DNA from: a bacterium
GTDB lineage: Bacteria; Bacteroidota; Ignavibacteria; Ignavibacteriales; Ignavibacteriaceae
Direction: 5' to 3'
NCBI GenBank assembly: GCA_016716565.1
Contig: JADJWC010000002.1
Span: 62,001 to 126,000, forward strand
DNA: 64,000 bases
Shown here one piece after another: positions 45,184 through 53,938 of the stretch (its first letter is position 1; each line of letters opens with the position of its first letter). The position numbers and the translations under genes are program-made. The notes beneath the pieces are model-generated. The model was not told where the DNA came from. It saw only the letters and a program-made list of their open reading frames with translations, and searched no databases.

Positions 45184-47172
45184 ATGAAAATAATTCTCAT
45201 AAAATTATTTGTAGTATTAGCTTTTCAACTGGCTGCTTTTGGCCAGTCAAATGATGATTGCCTTGCCTGTCATGATGACCCCGGATTCAAAGGCAAGGTT
45301 AAAGGTAGAACCGTTTCTCTGAACGTTAATCCTAAATCTTTCTCAGGTTCTGTTCACGGTACATTGGAATGTATTGACTGCCACACAAACTACAACGCAG
45401 AAGATTTACCTCATACAAAAGAATATTCCCGGGTAAATTGCGGTGAATGTCATTCAGATGTTCAAAAGCTGTATGTTGATTGTCTTCATGGAAAAGCTAA
45501 AGCTAAAGGAGATCCACTAGCTCCACTTTGTCAGGATTGTCACGGAAATCACAACATCCTTCCGGTAAAAGATCACAATTCTGCAGTTGCACCGATGAAA
45601 GTTCCATTCCTGTGCGGAAAATGTCATAGAGAAGGTTCACCGGTTCAGCTCCAAAGAGATATTCCTCAGGACAGAATACTTGAGAACTATTCGGAAAGTA
45701 TTCATGGTGAAGGTCTGCTAAAAAAAGGATTAGTGGTCTCTGCTACCTGCGTTTCCTGTCATTCAGCACACAGAATCTTGCCACACACAGATTCCCGATC
45801 TACTATATCAAGACAAAACATTGCTTCAACCTGCGCAACATGCCACGCTGAAATTGAAACTGTACACAGAAAAATTATTAAAGGTGAATTATGGGAGAAA
45901 CAAGCACATGTTCTGCCTGCGTGTGTGGACTGTCATCAACCGCATGAGATCAGAAGATCATTTTATGCTTATGGTATGGCAGATAAGGATTGTCTGGAAT
46001 GTCATGATAATCCTAATATTAAAGCTTCTGATGATGGAAGATCATTGTTCGTGGATTATGATGAGGTAAAGCATTCAAGGCATTCCACAATATCCTGCGC
46101 TCAATGTCATACTGAAGTCAATGTATCCAAGAAAAGAGCTTGCGAATCGATACAGAATAAAGTTGATTGCTCTTCCTGTCATGCAGAAATTGGTGCTGAA
46201 TATTCGGTAAGTATGCATGGAACACTTAATGCAAATCTGGACGCAAATGCACCAACTTGTAAAGAATGTCACGGTACGCACGGAACTCTCGGAAGATTGG
46301 ATCCAAAGTCACCAACCTTTGCTACAAATATTCCAACTTTATGCGGCACCTGCCATCGTGAAGGTGAAAAAGCAGCAATCAGATATACTGGTTCTGAAAA
46401 AAATATAGTTAATAATTATAATGAAAGTATTCACGGAAAAGGACTGCTGAAAAGCGGTTTGACTGTAACCGCTACGTGTACGGATTGTCATACAGCTCAC
46501 AAAGAATTACCTCACACGAATCCTGAATCAAGCATCAATAGGAATAATATTTCTGCTACTTGCGGTACTTGTCATCACGGCATCGAAGAACAATTTGCAA
46601 ACAGTGTTCACTCACCTCTTGTTACAGATACGGATAAAGAATTGCCTGTTTGTTTTGATTGTCACAGTGCTCATGAAATTAAAAGAGCAGATACAGAAGG
46701 ATTTAAACTTGAAATAATGAGTCAATGCGGAAGATGCCACGAATATATCGCTGAAACTTATTTTGATACTTATCACGGAAAAGTATCACAGCTTGGTTAT
46801 ACAAAAACAGCAAAATGTTATGATTGTCATGGAGCTCACGATATTCTGCCCGTTACAAATCCGAAGTCGCATCTTAGCCGTGAAAATGTGGTTGAAACTT
46901 GTAAAACCTGTCACCCAGCAGCTAACAGACAATTTGCCGGATATCTAACTCACGCTACTCATCACGATCCTGATAAATATCCGATTCTCTTTTGGGTTTT
47001 CTGGGGAATGACTGGTCTGCTTGTTGGTACATTTATTATTGCAGGATTACATACACTTCTTTGGCTACCCCGATCATTAGAGTGGAGAAGAAAGTTGAAA
47101 GAGATTCATAGTCAAAAAGAAGGCGATGAATCCGATTCTGATGAAACCAATTCGGAGAAAGAAGAAGCATGA
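45184..47172 (+). CDS. 19-heme periplasmic cytochrome c with C-terminal anchor
   Basis: 662 residues from ATG at 45184 (MKIILIKLFVVL), 13 bases after the previous stop. Signal peptide ending FGQ (21), then 19 CxxCH sites, the first C26-L-A-C-H30. The first 16 haems form two 8-haem halves offset by 243 residues, with matching landmarks: CGKCHREG / CGTCHREG, SESIHGEGLLKKGL / NESIHGKGLLKSGL, and CHQPHEIRR / CHSAHEIKR. A single membrane helix (about 605-630, WVFWGMTGLLVGTFIIAGL) and a charged tail follow. It has no cytochrome b domain of its own; the next gene encodes one and overlaps it by 4 bases. Confidence 0.9.
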   Translation: MKIILIKLFVVLAFQLAAFGQSNDDCLACHDDPGFKGKVKGRTVSLNVNPKSFSGSVHGTLECIDCHTNYNAEDLPHTKEYSRVNCGECHSDVQKLYVDCLHGKAKAKGDPLAPLCQDCHGNHNILPVKDHNSAVAPMKVPFLCGKCHREGSPVQLQRDIPQDRILENYSESIHGEGLLKKGLVVSATCVSCHSAHRILPHTDSRSTISRQNIASTCATCHAEIETVHRKIIKGELWEKQAHVLPACVDCHQPHEIRRSFYAYGMADKDCLECHDNPNIKASDDGRSLFVDYDEVKHSRHSTISCAQCHTEVNVSKKRACESIQNKVDCSSCHAEIGAEYSVSMHGTLNANLDANAPTCKECHGTHGTLGRLDPKSPTFATNIPTLCGTCHREGEKAAIRYTGSEKNIVNNYNESIHGKGLLKSGLTVTATCTDCHTAHKELPHTNPESSINRNNISATCGTCHHGIEEQFANSVHSPLVTDTDKELPVCFDCHSAHEIKRADTEGFKLEIMSQCGRCHEYIAETYFDTYHGKVSQLGYTKTAKCYDCHGAHDILPVTNPKSHLSRENVVETCKTCHPAANRQFAGYLTHATHHDPDKYPILFWVFWGMTGLLVGTFIIAGLHTLLWLPRSLEWRRKLKEIHSQKEGDESDSDETNSEKEEA

Positions 47173-48005
47173 GTCTCAAAGAAAAATATGTTTTAAGATT
47201 TACCAGATTAAACAGGATTCTTCATGTTTTTATGATCGTGAGTTTCATAATACTCTCACTGACTGGAATGAGCTTGAAATTTTCTTACACCGGCTGGGCA
47301 AGATTCTTATCCAAATTTTTTGGCGGATTTGAGATGGCCGGTTATTGGCACAGATTTGCTGCAATTATAATGATAATTGTTTTTACCACTCACCTCGTTG
47401 ATCTGGTTCGTCTCCGAAAAAAAGAATTCAAATCATGGAAAGCATTACTAATTGGTAAGAATTCCATGTTGTTCAATAAAAAAGACTGGCAGGATTTTAA
47501 GAGTTCCTTAAAATGGTTCATTGGAAAAGGACCAAGACCCGAATATGGAAGATGGACTTACTGGGAAAAATTTGATTACTTCGCAGTTTTCTGGGGAATG
47601 TTTGTTATCGGTTCTACCGGAATGACACTCTGGTTCCCGGAATTTTTCACTAATTTTTTCCCGGGATGGATGATAAATGTCGCAACTATTATCCACAGCG
47701 ATGAAGCATTGCTTGCTACAGGATTTATTTTCACAATTCATTTTTTTAATACTCACCTTCGTCCTGAAAAATTTCCGATGGACATTGTTATTTTTTCTGG
47801 TAGAACTCCTCTCGACGAATTTAAGTTAGACAGACCACAAGAATATAATGAGCTAGTTGAAAAAGGAGAACTCGAAAAATATTTAGTCGAAGATTATCCG
47901 CCTATAGTTATAAAAGGCATTAGATTGTTTGGCTGGACAGCTCTTATAATTGGTTTTAGTATTGTCATCTGGATAATCTATGCAATGATTTTTGCGTACA
48001 GATAA
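47169..48005 (+). CDS. Cytochrome b subunit (DUF4405/thiosulfate-reductase type)
   Basis: 278 residues, four to five membrane helices with histidine candidates in RLNRILHVFMIV, YWHRFAAIIMII, TIIHSDEALLATG and FTIHFFNTHLRP, which would ligate two b-haems. It overlaps the 19-heme gene by 4 bases, so the two are very probably one complex: the b subunit takes electrons from menaquinol and the 19-heme subunit accepts them. The same b-type domain is fused to the c-type domain in the preceding gene. Confidence 0.85.
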   Translation: MSLKEKYVLRFTRLNRILHVFMIVSFIILSLTGMSLKFSYTGWARFLSKFFGGFEMAGYWHRFAAIIMIIVFTTHLVDLVRLRKKEFKSWKALLIGKNSMLFNKKDWQDFKSSLKWFIGKGPRPEYGRWTYWEKFDYFAVFWGMFVIGSTGMTLWFPEFFTNFFPGWMINVATIIHSDEALLATGFIFTIHFFNTHLRPEKFPMDIVIFSGRTPLDEFKLDRPQEYNELVEKGELEKYLVEDYPPIVIKGIRLFGWTALIIGFSIVIWIIYAMIFAYR

Positions 48006-48046
48006 TTTCACCTTCAACAATTTAATAATTATCTTTTAACAGCTTT

Positions 48047-49585
48047 ATGAGAAAATTATTTCCGCCTATAGTATATAATCCTGTAACTCTTGTCGGAGCA
48101 GCCATTGCCGCTGTTAGCTTTGGGCTAATAATTTTTCTGTTCATACTGGAATTTTTCAGCGGTGAATCCAATCCCTACCTTGGTATAATAACCTTTATTG
48201 TGCTACCTTCTATCCTGATTATTGGCTTGCTTCTGATCGCTTATGGGATATTCAGGGAGAGAAGAAGAATTAAAAGAGGTATCGAACGAAGCGGAAAGTT
48301 CATTGTGATTGATCTTAACGATATTAAGCAAAGAAGAGTTGTTGCCACTTTCACCATTGGAACCTTACTACTACTATTATTTTCAGCTTTTGGTAGTTAC
48401 AAAGCATTTGAATATTCTGAATCGGATGAATTCTGTGGAAAGATTTGTCATGAAGTAATGGAACCTGAATATACTGCATACCTCTCTTCTCCACACGCCA
48501 GAGTTGGTTGTGTTGGATGTCATATTGGTTCAGGTGCAAACTGGTTTGTGAAGTCAAAAATCTCCGGTGCATACCAGGTTTATTCAGTTCTCTTTAATAA
48601 ATACTCAAAACCGATTCCAACTCCTGTAAAAGAACTTAGACCAGCAGAAGGAACCTGTGAACAATGTCATTCACCAGGTCATTTTTTCTCCGAGATAAAG
48701 TATAAGTCTGATTATTTTTTGTATGATGAAGCAAATACGAAATCAACAATTGCAATGCTTTTGAAAATTGGCGGTGGCAATTCAGAACTTGGAAGAGCCG
48801 AAGGTATTCACTGGCATATGAATATTTCAAATAGGATTGAATACATTCATCTTGACGAAAAGCGCAACACAATTCCCTGGGTAAAACAAATTAAGAGCAA
48901 CGGTGAAGAAATAATTTATAAGAGTACCGAAATCGAATTCAACGAGAAAGAAGTGCCGGAAGAAAATCACAGGGTTATGGATTGCATAGATTGTCACAAC
49001 AGACCTTCTCACATTTTCAATCCTGCAGATAAATCTGTAAACCTTTCATTGTCACTTGATCGAATTGATAAATCACTCCCATACATAAAGAGTATTGCAG
49101 TTGATGTTCTGGAAACAGGATATTCCTCAAAAGAAATTGCTCTTGACAGTATTAAAATTTTTATCACCGATTTTTACAGATTTAACTATCCTGATATTTT
49201 TAAAGAAAAATCATTTGAGATTGAACAAAGCATTAAAGAAGTTCAAAAAATTTATAACAGAAATTACTTTCCGCAGATGAATGTTGGCTGGCGTGCATTT
49301 CCAAATCACATTTCACATTTGTACGATACCGGTTGCTTTCGTTGCCATGATAATAAGCACGTTAGTGAGGATGGGAAAGTTATCCGCAAAGATTGCAACA
49401 TTTGTCATACAATTATCTCGCAGGTAACTCCTGATGGAAAAGAAAATGTATCGCTTACAGGTATTGATTTCATTCATCCAGTACAAATAGAAGAATTCAT
49501 TATTGAGCAGGAATGTGTAACCTGTCATGCTCGTGACCGCAAGCAGGATTATTACAAAAACTATCAGAAGATCACTTCTAAGTAA
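48047..49585 (+). CDS. NapC/NirT-type membrane multiheme cytochrome c, seven haems
   Basis: 512 residues. Three N-terminal membrane helices (about 15-37, 42-64 and 95-117), then a periplasmic domain with seven CxxCH sites: CGKICH-type first site (CxxxCH, the NapC/NrfH variant), CVGCH, CEQCH, CIDCH, CFRCH, CNICH and CVTCH. The first site having an extra residue is worth noting: as written CGKICH is C-x-x-x-C-H, so that site is unusual. NapC/NirT proteins oxidise quinol and pass electrons to periplasmic reductases. It closes the cytochrome cluster. Confidence 0.85.
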   Translation: MRKLFPPIVYNPVTLVGAAIAAVSFGLIIFLFILEFFSGESNPYLGIITFIVLPSILIIGLLLIAYGIFRERRRIKRGIERSGKFIVIDLNDIKQRRVVATFTIGTLLLLLFSAFGSYKAFEYSESDEFCGKICHEVMEPEYTAYLSSPHARVGCVGCHIGSGANWFVKSKISGAYQVYSVLFNKYSKPIPTPVKELRPAEGTCEQCHSPGHFFSEIKYKSDYFLYDEANTKSTIAMLLKIGGGNSELGRAEGIHWHMNISNRIEYIHLDEKRNTIPWVKQIKSNGEEIIYKSTEIEFNEKEVPEENHRVMDCIDCHNRPSHIFNPADKSVNLSLSLDRIDKSLPYIKSIAVDVLETGYSSKEIALDSIKIFITDFYRFNYPDIFKEKSFEIEQSIKEVQKIYNRNYFPQMNVGWRAFPNHISHLYDTGCFRCHDNKHVSEDGKVIRKDCNICHTIISQVTPDGKENVSLTGIDFIHPVQIEEFIIEQECVTCHARDRKQDYYKNYQKITSK

Positions 49586-49643
49586 TTTTCTACAGACGTG
49601 ATAATTGACGTTGAGAAACAGACTAATACTATTTTAAATAGTT

Positions 49644-49708
49644 AAAGTTCCCGTCAGCAATAAGTAGAAAAATTTACCCTCCGTTGGAATTCTAAAGTCG
49701 GGAACTTT
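49644..49708. repeat. Widely spaced 10-bp inverted repeat
   Basis: AAAGTTCCCG (49644-49653) and CGGGAACTTT (49699-49708) are perfect inverted copies 45 bases apart, between the NapC-type cytochrome and the VWA gene. It may be a long hairpin, a terminator variant or a miniature element end. Confidence 0.55.
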
Positions 49709-49772
49709 CTTCACATCATTTCAGTGAAAAAGCCTGTTAAATAAACTTCATCAACACATTCGGAGAACTGAA

Positions 49773-50897
49773 ATGAAACAATCAATTATTTTTCTGGCTA
49801 GTTTTCTTACTTTCCTGATCATTTTAGGAGACTCAACTTACTCCAGTCAAAAGCCAACTACGAACACAGTTCAACTTGCTATCCTGCTCGACACAAGCAA
49901 CAGTATGGATGGCTTAATTGACCAGGCTAAAACCCAATTGTGGAAAATTGTCAATGAAATGGCGCGCTCAAAGCGCGAAAGTATAGCCATTAGTTTGTAT
50001 GTCGCATTGTATGAATATGGTAATGATGGACTTTCACCGACAGAAGGATTTGTCAGACTGATAACTCCACTGACGAACGATCTTGATAAAATCTCTGAGG
50101 AATTGTTCAAGCTTAAAACAAATGGCGGAAGCGAATATTGCGGAACTGTAATATCAGAAGCAATAAAAGATCTTAAATGGACAAAAAGTTCAGATGACTA
50201 CAAAGTTATTTTCATTGCAGGTAACGAACCTTTCAACCAGGGAGAAAAGGATTACAAAGAAGCATGCAAGTCTGCAATCAGCAAAGGAATCATTGTTAAC
50301 ACAATTTATTGCGGCAGTTATGATGAAGGATTGAATTCCTTCTGGAAAGATGGCGCCGATCTCGCTGATGGGAAATATATCAATATCGATAGTGATCAGC
50401 AGATTGTTCACATTGAAACTCCTTTCGATGATGAACTCGTTCAGCTTGGTCAAAAAATAAATGAGACTTATATCGCATTTGGTTATGAAGGAAACGAATT
50501 AAAACTGAGACAAAAAGAACAGGACGAGAATGCAACTAACCTTGCACCATCAGTGATGGTGGAAAGGTCGGTGACAAAAGGCAGCGGACAGTACAATAAT
50601 TCAACCTGGGATTTGGTAGATGCTAAAAAAGATGGCTCACTTGATTTAGCTAAAATCCCGAAAGATCAATTACCAAAAGAAATGCAGAATATGACTTTAG
50701 ATGAAAAGAAAAAGTATGTTGACAAAAAAGAAAAGAGCGTGAAAAAAATTCAAACTGAAATAAATAAGCTGGATCAGCAACGAAGGGATTACATAGCAAA
50801 AAAGGTTGCTGAAAATAAGCAAGAAAATACTCTTGATGCTGCAATGCTTAATATCATTCGTGACCAGGCTTCAAAGAAAAATTATAAGTTCGAATAA
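49773..50897 (+). CDS. Secreted VWA-domain protein
   Basis: 374 residues: signal peptide (1-25), VWA domain with intact MIDAS D40-T-S-N-S44, then TNGGSEYCGTVISEAIKDL and VIFIAGNEPFNQGEKDYKEA, and a C-terminal coiled-coil, Lys/Gln-rich part (about 300-370). GGSEYCGTVI resembles a VWA subfamily seen near proteases and chaperones. Secreted and probably periplasmic. It is separated from the VIT-VWA gene by a palindromic repeat region. Role unknown. Confidence 0.75.
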   Translation: MKQSIIFLASFLTFLIILGDSTYSSQKPTTNTVQLAILLDTSNSMDGLIDQAKTQLWKIVNEMARSKRESIAISLYVALYEYGNDGLSPTEGFVRLITPLTNDLDKISEELFKLKTNGGSEYCGTVISEAIKDLKWTKSSDDYKVIFIAGNEPFNQGEKDYKEACKSAISKGIIVNTIYCGSYDEGLNSFWKDGADLADGKYINIDSDQQIVHIETPFDDELVQLGQKINETYIAFGYEGNELKLRQKEQDENATNLAPSVMVERSVTKGSGQYNNSTWDLVDAKKDGSLDLAKIPKDQLPKEMQNMTLDEKKKYVDKKEKSVKKIQTEINKLDQQRRDYIAKKVAENKQENTLDAAMLNIIRDQASKKNYKFE

Positions 50898-50906
50898 AAG
50901 GACACG

Positions 50907-50932
50907 GCTGTTACGGACGATTCCGTGACAGC
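50907..50932. terminator. GC-rich hairpin after the VWA gene
   Basis: GCTGTTACGG (50907-50916) pairs with CCGTGACAGC (50923-50932) with one G-T pair, 9 bases after the VWA stop. There is no T run, so it is only a possible terminator. Confidence 0.4.
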
Positions 50933-50940
50933 ATTTCGTA

Positions 50941-51007
50941 TGTCATTCCCGCGAAAGCGGGAATCCACTTATTATAAAATAGATTCCGCATCAAGTGCGG
51001 AATGACA
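50941..51007. repeat. Palindromic REP-like element
   Basis: TGTCATTCC and GGAATGACA are inverted ends. Inside are two hairpins, ATTCCCGC-GAAA-GCGGGAAT and ATTCCGCA-TCAAG-TGCGGAAT. Typical of short palindromic intergenic repeats. Confidence 0.8.
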
Positions 51008-51029
51008 TTCAAAGAAATTTGAGACTAAA

Positions 51030-53234
51030 ATGAAAGTACAAAAATATTTTTACGTTACGAGTTTTCTAATCCTTTTAATCAGTAACTCACTCTTCGCAGA
51101 TGGCTTAATCATCATTCCTCGGCCTGAGCCTTTGCCTACGCCTTATCCTTTGGAAGTTCTCTACCACCATGTTGATGTTAAAATAAACGGGAATGTAGCT
51201 GAAACTTATATCGACCAGGAATTCCACAATCCATCTGATGTAATGCTCGAAGGGTACTACATTTTTCCGATTCCAAAAAATGCTGTAATTAAAGATTTCA
51301 GTATGGAAATAAACGGCAAAATGGTTTCAGCTGAACTACTCGATGCAAATAAAGCACGACAAATCTATGAAGACATAGTCAGGCAAATAAAAGATCCTGC
51401 ACTTCTCGAATACTCTGGACAAGGAATTTTTAAAGTAAGGATTTTTCCGATAGAACCGAGAAGCAATAAAAAAGTCAGCATTAGTTACCGGGAAGTTTTA
51501 GATTCCGATAATGATATTTATGAATACATCTATCCGCTAAACACAGAAAAATTTTCAGCAAAACCAGTGAGGAATGTTTCAGTAAAAGTCGATTTGAAAA
51601 CGAATAACAAAATAAAAACCATCTATTCCCCTACTCACCCCATTGATGTTGTTCATAAAGACGCCAAACATGCAATCGTTTCATTCGAAGAAGAAAATAC
51701 AAAACCGGATATCGATTTTAAATTTTATTTCAGCACGAACAATGATGAGATTGGAATTTCTCAACTTACTTATAAATCAACTGATGAAGACGGCTACTTT
51801 TTCCTGACAGCTTCACCATCATTTAATATTGATGAGACTAAAATAGATGCAAAAGATATAACATTTGTTCTGGATGTGTCAGGAAGCATGGTCGGTGACA
51901 AAATGAAGCAGGCAAAACAAGCTCTTCTTTATTGTGTAAATAATTTAAATAAAGGTGATGGTTTTAATATTATCAGATTTTCAACTGAAGCATATTCTCT
52001 ATTTGGTAAGATCGAAACAGCAAGTGAATCCAATATCAAAAAAGCAGAAAAGTTTATTGAAGAATTGAATACAGTCGGAGGAACGAATATCGAAGAAGCT
52101 CTTGGTCTTGCTTTAAAAGAAAAACCAGCAAATAACCGAACTCACCTGATAGTTTTTATCACGGACGGCAAGCCGACTATTGGCGAAACAAATGATGATA
52201 TGCTGATAAAGAAACTAGCTGACTCAAATATCAAAAACACTCGCATCTTTACATTTGGAATCGGGAATGATCTTAACACTCACCTGCTTGATAAAATTAC
52301 TGAAAAAACAAAAGCCTATCGAACTTATATTTCAGAAGATGAAGACATTGAGATAAAAATTTCTAGCTTCTATGATAAAGTACAATCGCCTGTCCTCACA
52401 AATCTTTCTCTGTCATTCAGCGGAAACGTAAAAATGTTTCAGACATATCCGAAGGATTTGCCTGATTTGTTCAAAGGTTCAAGCATACTTGTATTTGGGC
52501 GATACTCTGGTGATGGAGATTCAAAAATAACTTTGACAGGCTCGATAAAGGGTGAAAGGAGATCTTTCATATTAAACACTAATTTTTCTGATGATAATGA
52601 CGAGTATGATTTCATCCCTCCTTTGTGGGCTTCAAGGAGAATTGGTTATCTGCTTGATCAAATTCGACTTAATGGAGAAAACAAAGAATTAGTTGATGAA
52701 ATAACTCACCTTGCAAGAGAGCACGGTATTGTTACTCCTTACACAAGTTATTTGATAATGGAAGATGAGGAAATCAGGATCAGAAGAAATGAATTAACTA
52801 ATCATTTCCAGACACTTCCTCCTGCTCCTGAGTTAAGAAGAAATACTTCAGAAGACTTTGATGCAATGAAAATTGAATCCGGTGCATACAGCATCAGAGC
52901 CAGTGAAGAAGTCCAGGAATTAAACAAGGCAAGTAATTACGCTGAGACAAAACAAGGATCCGGAAGATTGAAGTACAAAGATGACTCTGGTTATGATAGA
53001 AACTTAGTCCAACAGGTAAGAAACATCCAGGGAAGAGCCATTTATCAAAGTGGAAAGTTTTGGGTTGATTCAGAATTACAAAATCAAAAAGCTAAAAATC
53101 AGAAACGAATTCAATTCAATTCAACTGAATACTTCAAGCTGCTGAAAGACAAGCCTGCGACTTCTCAATTCCTCGCACTTGGACAAAATGTTAGGTTTTA
53201 TTATGACAATACTTTTTATGAGATATATGAGTGA
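51030..53234 (+). CDS. VIT-VWA domain protein (inter-alpha-trypsin inhibitor-like)
   Basis: 734 residues: signal peptide (1-23), VIT domain (about 40-165: YHHVDVKINGNVAETYIDQE, NPSDVMLEGYYIFPIPKNA, EYSGQGIFKVRIFPIEP) and VWA domain (about 275-450) with intact MIDAS D282-V-S-G-S286, VGGTNIEEALGLAL and FITDGKPTIGE. The C-terminal part includes LAREHGIVTPYTSYL, a conserved VIT-VWA feature. Likely periplasmic or surface-located. Neighbouring the other VWA gene but separated by a repeat. Confidence 0.88.
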   Translation: MKVQKYFYVTSFLILLISNSLFADGLIIIPRPEPLPTPYPLEVLYHHVDVKINGNVAETYIDQEFHNPSDVMLEGYYIFPIPKNAVIKDFSMEINGKMVSAELLDANKARQIYEDIVRQIKDPALLEYSGQGIFKVRIFPIEPRSNKKVSISYREVLDSDNDIYEYIYPLNTEKFSAKPVRNVSVKVDLKTNNKIKTIYSPTHPIDVVHKDAKHAIVSFEEENTKPDIDFKFYFSTNNDEIGISQLTYKSTDEDGYFFLTASPSFNIDETKIDAKDITFVLDVSGSMVGDKMKQAKQALLYCVNNLNKGDGFNIIRFSTEAYSLFGKIETASESNIKKAEKFIEELNTVGGTNIEEALGLALKEKPANNRTHLIVFITDGKPTIGETNDDMLIKKLADSNIKNTRIFTFGIGNDLNTHLLDKITEKTKAYRTYISEDEDIEIKISSFYDKVQSPVLTNLSLSFSGNVKMFQTYPKDLPDLFKGSSILVFGRYSGDGDSKITLTGSIKGERRSFILNTNFSDDNDEYDFIPPLWASRRIGYLLDQIRLNGENKELVDEITHLAREHGIVTPYTSYLIMEDEEIRIRRNELTNHFQTLPPAPELRRNTSEDFDAMKIESGAYSIRASEEVQELNKASNYAETKQGSGRLKYKDDSGYDRNLVQQVRNIQGRAIYQSGKFWVDSELQNQKAKNQKRIQFNSTEYFKLLKDKPATSQFLALGQNVRFYYDNTFYEIYE

Positions 53235-53241
53235 ATACACC

Positions 53242-53313
53242 TGTCATCACGAACGAAGCGAAGTTATCTAAAAGAGATTGCTTCTCCTGACTAAAGTCAG
53301 GATCGCAATGACA
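53242..53313. repeat. GTCATCACGA-type palindromic repeat
   Basis: Starts TGTCATCACGAACGAAGCGA and ends CGCAATGACA, with internal AGATTGCTTCTCCTGAC and a smaller CTGACTAAAGTCAG hairpin. Related to the elements at 33756 and 53857. Confidence 0.75.
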
Positions 53314-53368
53314 TAGTAAGAATCACTCTCCTCTTTTCATTATATTTACCAAAAAAAATTATATAATC

Positions 53369-53848
53369 ATGCCTGACATATCTTCCATCGTTCAAATAAT
53401 ACAATTAATGCTTGCACCGGGAATCATGATTTCTGCCTGCGGTTTGCTTCTTCTAGGAATGAATAACAAATACTCCCTGGTAGTAAATAGAATTCGTACT
53501 CTCAATGAAGAGAGACGAAGAGCCCTGCACAAAATGGGTGAAAAGGAATTTACTTTACAGGAGAATGTAAGGTTTGAAAGTATCACAAAGCAACTTGAGA
53601 GACTTACATACAGAGTTGGACTTGTTCGAAATGCTGTACTGTCCTACACAATTGCAGTTGCTCTGTTTGTACTTACTTCACTTCTTATCGGAGTTGGATA
53701 TCTTTTTGATATGACAAGGCTGAACAGCTTTATTACAGTTTTATTTCTATTAGGAATGACATCCGTTTTAGCTGGAGTTCTCTTCGCTGCTTACGAAACA
53801 TACAAAGGTTACGAAATCGTAAAGTACGAAGTTGAGAGTGATGAATGA
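53369..53848 (+). CDS. DUF2721 membrane protein
   Basis: 159 residues with an N-terminal helix (about 10-30), a basic cytoplasmic loop with NRIRTLNEERRRALHK, and two further helices (about 90-110 and 118-140). This is the DUF2721 pattern. Function unknown; these are small inner-membrane proteins. Confidence 0.82.
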   Translation: MPDISSIVQIIQLMLAPGIMISACGLLLLGMNNKYSLVVNRIRTLNEERRRALHKMGEKEFTLQENVRFESITKQLERLTYRVGLVRNAVLSYTIAVALFVLTSLLIGVGYLFDMTRLNSFITVLFLLGMTSVLAGVLFAAYETYKGYEIVKYEVESDE

Positions 53849-53856
53849 CTTTTCAA

Positions 53857-53925
53857 TGTCATCACGAGCGAAGCGAAGTGATCTCAAGCTTAAAGAGAGA
53901 TTGCTTCACTTCGTTCGCAATGACA
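53857..53925. repeat. GTCATCACGA-type palindromic repeat between convergent genes
   Basis: TGTCATCACGAGCGAAGCGA at the left and TTCGTTCGCAATGACA at the right can pair; GAAGTGATCT and AGATTGCTTCACTTC are included. A run of A follows. It may serve as a shared terminator for the convergent DUF2721 and S41 genes. Confidence 0.75.
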
Positions 53926-53938
53926 AAAAAATGCTAAC

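Noticed and set aside
33756..53925. CRISPR array
   Set aside because: The repeats are scattered, imperfect palindromes with no spacers and no cas genes.
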